Assembly (NCBI GenBank): GCA_964425275.1
Contig: CAYRLZ010000070.1
Span: 1 to 11,370, forward strand
DNA from: CAYRLZ01 sp964425275
Lineage (GTDB): Bacteria; Hydrothermota; Tepidihabitantia; Tepidihabitantales; JBDRVQ01
Reading direction: 5' to 3'
Length of the DNA: 11,370 nt
Shown: positions 6,998 through 11,370 of the stretch, piece after piece
How positions within the stretch are numbered: position 1 is the stretch's first letter
Layout of the letters: each line of letters opens with the position of its first letter
Made by a program: the position numbers and the translations under genes
Notes under the pieces: model-generated
Told to the model about the DNA's origin: nothing
The model's input: the letters and a program-made list of their open reading frames with translations, nothing else
Database searches by the model: none

Positions 6998-8205
6998 TCT
7001 TCTACCTTCACCCCTTCAAACCAAAGTTCTTCCTTAATCCTTTTCATCCAAGTTTTACACCTTTCAATCTCCGTTTCCGCATAATTGTAATAAAGACTTT
7101 TGACCGGGACCTTTTGATATTGGGCGAGAGCCATCCGATATAAATAATAGGATGCCTTCTTACCGGCCACGGTCTTTGATTTATATTCTCTCTCGGCTTT
7201 TACCTTTAGGATATCGCCATAGACTACCGCTGCTATATCTAAGTCCGGGGCAATTCTTATTGCCTGTTTTATCTCCTCTTCGGATTTGACCAAATCACTG
7301 GTTGTCCGGTAGAAATCAGCACTCTGAACATAGACCCGGGCATCTTCCGGGGCTAACCGCTTCGCTGTTTTTAAGTCAGCCAGTGCCTTCTGTGTCTCGC
7401 GTTTCTTTGTGTATATCTCCGCCCGTTTTAAGATGGCACCTAAATTATCCGGTTTTTCCTTCAGGATAAAAGAGAGCTGAGCCAGGGCACTATCATAGAG
7501 ATTTAGATTAATGAGGATATCCGCATATTTCTCACGCAAATCAATATATTCTGGGAAACGTGAGCAACAGGGCGCATACATCTCTCGGGCTTCCTTATAT
7601 CTTCTCTCTTTTATCAGAAAGTCGCCGTACATTCGGCGGATTGCGATATCGTCCGAAAATAGTCTTATCGCCCGCTGATAAATTGAATCAGTCCGGCGGG
7701 GCTGACCTTGCTCAATATAGATTTGAGCTAAACCGAGATATAACTCAGAGAAGGTGCTATCTAAGGTAATCCCAACATAATAAAGACTCTCCGCCCGGGG
7801 ATAGTCTTTTACCGACAGATAGAGGTCAGCCAAGGCCTCATAGGCCTTTACCTTTTTGCGGTCTAAGTTTAGTGCCTTCTGAAAATAGATTTCGGCCTGA
7901 GTGAACTCTCTCTTCCTTTTATAAATACTGCCGACCGCGATATAGGCGGGATAGAAGGTTGAGTCATAATTGAGGGCGACAAGGAATTTTTCTAACGCCC
8001 GCTCTAAATCTCCGCTTTTAAGTATTTCGGCCCCGAGGGAATAGTTTTGCTCGGCAAGTTTCCTTCTTTCCGCCACCTCTTCTTCGGTGAGTGGTTTTAC
8101 CGCCGGTTTACTTGATGCACAATTAAAGAAGAGCAAAAGGAAAAGAAGACCGAAAGCCAGTATTAAAGAAAGTGCCTTGATTTTCTTTTTTGCCTTTCTA
8201 TTCAT
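6994..8205 (-). CDS. TPR-repeat lipoprotein
   Basis: A 403-residue lipoprotein with a basic n-region (NRKAKKKIK), a long hydrophobic segment and a lipobox-like FFNC with Cys29 as the lipidation site; the motif is a loose match to the classical L-x-x-C. About eight to nine tetratricopeptide repeats fill most of the rest, for example PAYIAVGSIYKRKREFTQAE and KAYEALADLYLSVKDYPRAE. The family acts as a protein-protein scaffold, here probably at a membrane facing the periplasm. The frame can extend 4 codons to a GTG at 8217, but the ATG at 8203-8205 has AAGGG at 8210-8214, so I chose it. It is the first protein gene after tRNA-Ala. Presence with an Omp85 protein suggests, by inference, a role in outer-membrane assembly comparable to BamD-like TPR lipoproteins. 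Confidence 0.85.
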   Translation of the reverse strand: MNRKAKKKIKALSLILAFGLLFLLLFFNCASSKPAVKPLTEEEVAERRKLAEQNYSLGAEILKSGDLERALEKFLVALNYDSTFYPAYIAVGSIYKRKREFTQAEIYFQKALNLDRKKVKAYEALADLYLSVKDYPRAESLYYVGITLDSTFSELYLGLAQIYIEQGQPRRTDSIYQRAIRLFSDDIAIRRMYGDFLIKERRYKEAREMYAPCCSRFPEYIDLREKYADILINLNLYDSALAQLSFILKEKPDNLGAILKRAEIYTKKRETQKALADLKTAKRLAPEDARVYVQSADFYRTTSDLVKSEEEIKQAIRIAPDLDIAAVVYGDILKVKAEREYKSKTVAGKKASYYLYRMALAQYQKVPVKSLYYNYAETEIERCKTWMKRIKEELWFEGVKVEE

Positions 8206-8212
8206 TTCACCC

Positions 8213-8244
8213 TTCACGCAAAGACGCCAATCGTAAAGCGTGAA
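8213..8244 (-). promoter_or_regulatory. hairpin between tRNA-Ala and the TPR gene, overlapping the RBS
   Basis: On the minus strand TTCACGC (8238-8244) and GCGTGAA (8213-8219) form a perfect 7-bp stem with an 18-nt loop that could hold a small ACG/CGT inner stem. It begins at the base immediately after the tRNA 3' end and its distal arm covers part of the AAGGG ribosome binding site. No T-run follows, so it is not a terminator; a processing or translation-control role is possible. Confidence 0.5.
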
Positions 8245-8317
8245 TGGAGCCGACGGGATTCGAACCCGTGACCTTTTGACTGCCAGTCAAACGCGCTCCC
8301 AACTGCGCCACGGCCCC
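8245..8317 (-). tRNA. tRNA-Ala (anticodon GGC)
   Basis: A 73-nt cloverleaf. The acceptor stem is GGGGCCG/CGGCTCC with the G3-U70 wobble that is the identity element of alanine tRNAs. The D-stem is GCGC/GCGC, the anticodon stem TTTGA/TCAAA and the anticodon loop CTGGCAG, giving GGC for codons GCC/GCU. The T-arm is ACGGG-TTCGAAT-CCCGT and the discriminator base is A73. CCA is not encoded (TTC follows), so it must be added enzymatically. It lies 39 nt upstream of the TPR gene with no terminator between. Confidence 0.97.
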
Positions 8318-8332
8318 AATTTTATCTTGTCT

Positions 8333-8365
8333 ATTATAATTTACCAGAATTCTTAAAAAAATCAA
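8333..8365 (-). promoter_or_regulatory. promoter of tRNA-Ala and probably of the downstream operon
   Basis: TATAAT at 8333-8338 on the minus strand is 15 nt from the mature tRNA 5' end. The best -35 match is TTGATT at 8360-8365 with a long 21-bp spacer, or a TTTTTT run at 17 bp. It overlaps the end of the upstream lipoprotein gene. Confidence 0.6.
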
Positions 8366-9129
8366 TGGCCGGAGGGAGATACCTCTATCATCACCCGTCG
8401 GGCATAGATTACTGCCCCATAGATACCCCTTGCCCCTTGGAGATTGCCACCGCTCAAAAAGAGGTCCTGCGAACCTTTCTTCCAGGCACCATTAATTGCC
8501 ATTAAATCAATTAAATATCGCCCGGGAAAGAAATTGCCCGCGGAATCTTTGCAGGCCGCCTCCGGGATTAAGCAAAAGGTATCTTTCACCGAAGCACTAA
8601 AACCTTCGGCTTTATTTGCCGTATCAATCGGCGAAAGCCCAATAATATAACGTTCGGCACTGTCACTCTTTGACCAAACTACCCGGATATTAGTAAAGGT
8701 AAGCGTCTCGCCATTTTTTGGTTCTACAATAGAAAAACTATCGGGTAGGACACAACTCCCAGTTATGGTATCGGTTCCGGTAATGATTAATAGATTATGC
8801 CGCTTTTTATATTCCAATTCCAGGCCGGCTTTAAAGTAGACACCCTTGGTTTTTTCGGGGAGGACGATTTCGGACACCGAGACCAACGCCTGGGAAACCG
8901 GTTCAACTGTGGCCGGTAAATCATCCGTGAAGTTGGTATCAATTGGTTGTTCAATAAAGAGGTTAAGCAGTCGTGTCCGACCGACGAGCACCGTTGCGGT
9001 ATTGCTCTCAACCTCCAAACTCTTCGCTACCTGAGCGGTCACGACCAAGAATTTGTATTCTTCTTGGCAACCGAGCCCGAGGCAAAGCCCAAGTAAAAAT
9101 AAGGCACTATCAGTTATCCGTTTATTCAT
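8362..9129 (-). CDS. lipoprotein with beta-sandwich domains, function unknown
   Basis: A 255-residue lipoprotein. Residues 1-20 form a signal peptide ending in LGLGC, so Cys21 is the lipidation site. The start ATG follows AAGGAG (9135-9140) with a 5-nt spacer. Residues about 28-130 (LVVTAQVAKSLEVESNTATV ... HNLLIITGTDTITGSCVLPD) look like a small beta domain; the order recalls DUF4249-type surface proteins of Bacteroidetes, a tentative comparison. Residues about 132-230 (FSIVEPKNGETLTFTNIRVV ... PGRYLIDLMAINGAWKKGS) resemble a fibronectin type III-like domain. It has its own promoter and ends 45 nt before tRNA-Ala with no clear terminator. Anchoring in a membrane is well supported; a specific function is not. 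Confidence 0.75.
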   Translation of the reverse strand: MNKRITDSALFLLGLCLGLGCQEEYKFLVVTAQVAKSLEVESNTATVLVGRTRLLNLFIEQPIDTNFTDDLPATVEPVSQALVSVSEIVLPEKTKGVYFKAGLELEYKKRHNLLIITGTDTITGSCVLPDSFSIVEPKNGETLTFTNIRVVWSKSDSAERYIIGLSPIDTANKAEGFSASVKDTFCLIPEAACKDSAGNFFPGRYLIDLMAINGAWKKGSQDLFLSGGNLQGARGIYGAVIYARRVMIEVSPSGH

Positions 9130-9174
9130 TCTATCTCCTTAGTCTGGGAGACAATCATTTTTAATTTCTTTAAT

Positions 9175-9203
9175 ATCATACAGAATAATTCTTGAAAAGT
9201 CAA
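9175..9203 (-). promoter_or_regulatory. promoter for the lipoprotein at 8362-9129
   Basis: TTGACT (9198-9203) and TATGAT (9175-9180) on the minus strand are separated by 17 bp, one mismatch each from consensus. Confidence 0.75.
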
Positions 9204-9290
9204 CTGCTCGTGTCCCGAATTGTGGGAAAATTTCTATAAGTTTATGGATAATAAATAATAAAATGTCTGGTCAATGGGAGTGCTTGGCAC

Positions 9291-9551
9291 CTACTTCGGA
9301 GGGTATAGGAAAGAGAATAGGACTGTCAATAGAAAAGAGAATAGCATCCCGAATAGCACTCCTAATAGGACCGAGAATAGAACTCCCAATAGGATAGGGA
9401 ATAGAGCCTTCAATAGGATAGAGAATAGGATTATCAATAGGCAAGAGAATAGGATACCGAATAGAATTCCGAATAGGCAGGAGAATAGAACATAGAATAG
9501 GGCATTTAATACCATACCCAATAGCACCCCCTGTAGCACTCCCCCCTTCAA
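9291..9551 (-). CDS. possible very hydrophobic tetrapeptide-repeat protein (86 residues)
   Basis: The frame is open through all 20 units of the 12-nt array and reads as tetrads of the form [VIMFCA]-L-[FL]-[SG], for example ILFG ILFS and VLFS VLLG. It ends FLYPPK. Apart from a Lys near each end and one Lys and one Pro inside, it is almost uncharged. Ser and Gly recur every fourth residue, a small-xxx-small pattern typical of packed transmembrane helices. In favour of coding: Val, Ile, Ser and Gly positions use several synonymous codons while keeping the residue class. Against: the only starts are TTG (9549-9551) or GTG, the AGGAGG at 9564-9569 is 12 nt from the TTG, no promoter is visible, and Leu is always CTA. 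It could instead be a by-product of a DNA repeat. Confidence 0.35.
   Translation of the reverse strand: MKGGVLQGVLLGMVLNALFYVLFSCLFGILFGILFSCLLIILFSILLKALFPILLGVLFSVLLGVLFGMLFSFLLTVLFSFLYPPK
9304..9543. repeat. 20 x 12-nt array with conserved AATAG core
   Basis: A pentamer AATAG recurs every 12 nt without one insertion or deletion. Seventeen of 20 units are exact; the others are TATAG (9304), AATAC (9508) and TGTAG (9532). The seven bases between cores vary strongly, except that the second of them is mostly A. GAG precedes the core in many units, spaced two or three units apart. It is not a CRISPR array: the repeat is 5 nt and there are no spacers of usual size. Confidence 0.95.
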
Positions 9552-9593
9552 AAAGAAAAATCCCCTCCTGTGCTGGGTAGATTGGTCACAGAT

Positions 9594-9613
9594 AAAAGGG
9601 GTCAGGTCTTTTT
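9594..9613. repeat. possible remnant of an IS200-like/RAYT-associated end
   Basis: The sequence AAAAGGGGTCAGGTCTTTTT contains GGGGTCAGGTCTT. From memory this motif (AAGACCTGACCCC in reverse) often flanks single-domain Y1 (REP-associated) transposase genes in other genomes. No transposase is present here, so this is weak. Confidence 0.25.
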
Positions 9614-9797
9614 AAATAGTTATTATCTTATCTCATTTTTACCTCCCGAGTATAAAATATAAGTTATTGATTTAACTATACTTAATAAAATTAGCCTTTT
9701 TCCCATATCTAAATATAGAGTAAAAATCCGCGCAAAGTGTTTCACAGAATTAATACAAAAAAGATGAAAATACGGGTTTGGCATAAATTTGTTAAAT
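9614..9797. other. AT-rich intergenic stretch, no feature seen
   Basis: I find no convincing gene or structure. A GGGAGG-AAAA-ATG on the minus strand near 9634-9648 leads only to ATG AGA TAA, and no good promoter accompanies it. Confidence 0.5.
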
Positions 9798-9964
9798 AAA
9801 AAAACCGCAGAGTAGAAAGCGGGTGGTCGTTTCCGATAGAAAGTGGGGTTATTATTTAGGCGGGATGAACAAAGGAGGTTGAGATGGAATGGCTATCGGA
9901 AACGGACTTTCTCACTCTGCGGTTTTTTAGTAATCTTAACACAAAATTTAATCATCCCGCATCA
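9798..9964 (-). ncRNA. candidate stable small RNA (~167 nt) with anti-Shine-Dalgarno loop
   Basis: A perfect promoter (TTGACA-17-TATAAT, 9971-9999) predicts a start near 9964. About 36 nt of leader is followed by a long stem. ACTCTGCGGTTTTTT (9914-9928) pairs perfectly over 15 bp with 9799-9813, six more pairs follow past a one-base bulge, then a 2 x 8 internal loop, then a 12-bp stem (9828-9839 with 9893-9904). The 53-nt apical loop is C-rich and poor in G, and contains CCUCCUUU (9871-9878), the same as the anti-Shine-Dalgarno end of 16S rRNA. The 3' side ends CTGCGG plus seven T, so the base of the stem also works as terminator. No known RNA family is recognised: a 6S RNA would fit the size but not the loop. 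A palindromic mobile element is the main alternative. Confidence 0.65.
9799..9928. repeat. large imperfect inverted repeat forming the small RNA stem
   Basis: The outer 15 bp are perfect and the inner 12 bp are perfect, with a 53-bp centre. Both ends have an A-run/T-run, so it is also terminator-like in the plus direction (GCGGTTTTTT at 9919-9928). No matching target-site duplication is visible at its flanks. Confidence 0.9.
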
Positions 9965-9970
9965 TTTTTC

Positions 9971-9999
9971 ATTATATGATAATTTTAAGTATTTGTCAA
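9971..9999 (-). promoter_or_regulatory. perfect consensus promoter for the small RNA
   Basis: TTGACA (9994-9999) and TATAAT (9971-9976) on the minus strand are exact and 17 bp apart. The only gene-like element immediately downstream is the structured RNA. Confidence 0.85.
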
Positions 10000-10029
10000 G
10001 ATATGCTATTATAAAAGAAGTCGCAAAGG

Positions 10030-10057
10030 TTGACCTTTTGTTAAATTCGTTTAGAAT
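10030..10057 (+). promoter_or_regulatory. promoter for the DUF4139 gene
   Basis: TTGACC (10030-10035) and TAGAAT (10052-10057) are 16 bp apart, giving a start near 10064 and a leader of about 50 nt. Confidence 0.6.
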
Positions 10058-10113
10058 AAAATAGGTGTTTAATGAAGCAATGCCTTGCCCAAGAAAATGA
10101 AAAGGGAGGGACA

Positions 10114-11370
10114 ATGAAGCAAATTAAGACCCGATTTGGTCTTTGTTTGATTATAATCTGGGCAATCAGCCTGGCCGGCGATGTGGCACTTACCGTTTAT
10201 AATCAGAACATCGGCTTAGTTAAAGAAGAGCGGACGATTAAACTTAATAAAGGGGTGCAGGAGGTAAAATTCACTGAGGTAGCATCCCAGATTGATGCGA
10301 CCAGCGTCCATTTCCAATCGCTAACCGCTCCTAATGAAGTATTGGTCTTAGAGCAAAACTTTGAATATGACCTCGTGAGTCGGGAAAAACTCCTGAGGAA
10401 ATATATTGATAAGGAGATTGAGATTGTGCGCCGCTTGGGCATCAGCGGTGAAAAGACGGAGACAATTAAAGGAACACTCCTTTCCACCAAAGACGGCTTG
10501 ACTGTAAAGGTTGGGGAGAATATCTATCTTAACCCATCCGGTGAGGTAATCCTCAGTAAACTGCCTGAGGGTTTGGTGACAAAACCGACCCTCTCCTGGT
10601 TAATTGACTGCGGGCGTCCGGGCGAACATAAGGTTGAAGTAAGTTATCTAACATCCGGGATAAATTGGAATGCCGACTATGTGATAGTCTCGGATAAGGA
10701 TGATAAGAATATTGATTTGAGTGGCTGGGTAACGATAAATAATCAATCGGGGGCGACCTATAAGGATGCCAAACTAAAACTGATTGCCGGTGAGATTCAT
10801 CGGGTTACACCACCAGTTGGAGTTCTGGACTATCCCGCTACGGAAAAGATGGCACCCCAAGTAGCCCGCGCCCAATTTGCCGAGAAGCCATTCTTTGAAT
10901 ATCATATATATACCTTACAGCGCAAGACAACCATTCGGGATAACGAGACCAAACAGATTGAATTCGCCTCAGCCCGTCAGGTGCCGGTAAAGAAACTCTT
11001 CATCTACGACGGCGCCCGGATGCCGTTTTATGGCTATTCCGAATATTCCCGCGCCGACCAGAGATACGGAACCGAGAGTCAAAAGAAGGTATATGTGATG
11101 CTTGAATTTAAGAACGCCAAGGATAATAAATTGGGCATCCCTTTGCCGAAAGGTAGAATGCGTGTTTATAAGGAGGATACCGATAAGTCTCTGGAATTTA
11201 TTGGCGAGGACTGGATTGACCATACCCCAAAAGACGAACTGGTTCGGATTTATTTAGGCGATGCCTTTGATATTGTGGGCGAAAGGGTCCAAACCGATTT
11301 CAAAAGAGGCGATGACTGGGTTGTGGAATCTTATAAGATTACCATCCGCAACCATAAGGAAGAGCCAGTC
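10114..11370 (+). CDS. secreted DUF4139 domain protein, 3' end outside window
   Basis: The frame is open from the ATG at 10114 to the window edge (419 codons, no stop), so the protein is incomplete. A signal peptide covers residues 1 to about 22 (KQIKTRFGLCLIIIWAISLAG). The mature part opens with VALTVYNQNIGLVKEERTIKL, as in DUF4139 proteins. Further family marks are GINWNADYVI, LSGWVTINNQSGATYKDAKL then LIAGEIHR, and FFEYHIYTLQRKTTIRDNETKQIEF. The family is mostly beta-rich, exported, and of unknown function. GGGAGG at 10104-10109 sits 4 nt before the ATG. An in-frame ATG 14 codons upstream (10072) has only a weak ribosome binding site and would bury the signal peptide behind an acidic stretch, so I rejected it. 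No neighbour suggests its role. Confidence 0.9.
   Translation, partial: MKQIKTRFGLCLIIIWAISLAGDVALTVYNQNIGLVKEERTIKLNKGVQEVKFTEVASQIDATSVHFQSLTAPNEVLVLEQNFEYDLVSREKLLRKYIDKEIEIVRRLGISGEKTETIKGTLLSTKDGLTVKVGENIYLNPSGEVILSKLPEGLVTKPTLSWLIDCGRPGEHKVEVSYLTSGINWNADYVIVSDKDDKNIDLSGWVTINNQSGATYKDAKLKLIAGEIHRVTPPVGVLDYPATEKMAPQVARAQFAEKPFFEYHIYTLQRKTTIRDNETKQIEFASARQVPVKKLFIYDGARMPFYGYSEYSRADQRYGTESQKKVYVMLEFKNAKDNKLGIPLPKGRMRVYKEDTDKSLEFIGEDWIDHTPKDELVRIYLGDAFDIVGERVQTDFKRGDDWVVESYKITIRNHKEEPV

Noticed and set aside
8206..8217. GTG start for the TPR lipoprotein
   Set aside because: The AAGGG ribosome binding site lies inside these four codons and is correctly spaced for the ATG at 8203-8205.
8245..8317. 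tRNA-Ala as an integration site of a genomic island
   Set aside because: No integrase and no repeated tRNA 3' segment is present in the window.
9274..9495. Plus-strand 73-residue frame of N-R-x-x repeats
   Set aside because: It has no ribosome binding site and stops inside the array, whereas the minus frame is open through it. It is best explained as a shadow of the 12-nt repeat.
9304..9543. CRISPR array
   Set aside because: The repeat core is 5 nt with 7-nt intervals, far below CRISPR dimensions, and there are no cas genes.
9884..9979. Plus-strand 31-codon frame with a perfect AAAGGAGG and 5-nt spacing
   Set aside because: It overlaps the right arm of the hairpin, no plus-strand promoter is visible upstream, and the SD is simply the reverse complement of the anti-SD loop of the minus-strand RNA.
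10203..10490. Minus-strand 95-residue frame
   Set aside because: It is antisense to the clear DUF4139 coding sequence, with no start signals of its own.

Overview
The window looks like part of a chromosome from an uncultivated bacterium of the FCB/WOR-3 (Stahlbacteria-like) type. The reasons are two secreted proteins with type IX secretion (T9SS-like) C-terminal tails, lipoproteins, a DUF4139 protein and strong AAAGGAGG ribosome binding sites. This placement is inference; there is no rRNA or marker gene to fix it.

Left part (1-3250): the first 18 codons of an unrecognised gene lie on the minus strand. Divergent from it is a secreted protein with a T9SS type A tail (231-1412). Convergent with that is a larger secreted multidomain protein (1479-3194). 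The convergent pair shares a perfect GC-rich hairpin terminator. The second protein has a consensus TTGACA-17-TATAAT promoter.

Middle part (3278-8340, all minus): a very tight cluster reads tRNA-Ala(GGC), TPR lipoprotein, HNH endonuclease, short Omp85/BamA-like outer-membrane protein, undecaprenyl-diphosphatase UppP, then a DUF362 protein with two 4Fe-4S motifs. Junctions are ATGA or GTGA overlaps or a 2-nt gap, so translational coupling is expected. The only promoter seen is a TATAAT just upstream of the tRNA, so the tRNA may lead the operon. Most members belong to the cell envelope: outer-membrane assembly or transport, lipid carrier recycling and a lipoprotein scaffold. An unrelated lipoprotein (8362-9129) with its own promoter lies upstream.

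Right part (9130-10113) has no confident protein gene but is the most interesting stretch. It holds a 240-bp array of twenty 12-nt units, strictly in phase, with a conserved AATAG core. Read on the minus strand the array is an open frame for a very hydrophobic tetrapeptide-repeat protein. It also holds what looks like an unannotated stable RNA of about 167 nt (9798-9964, minus), with a perfect consensus promoter, a long stem ending in a U-run, a C-rich loop carrying an exact anti-Shine-Dalgarno CCUCCUUU, and a possible 9-bp pseudoknot. The window ends inside a secreted DUF4139 protein (10114 onward, plus), which runs off the edge.
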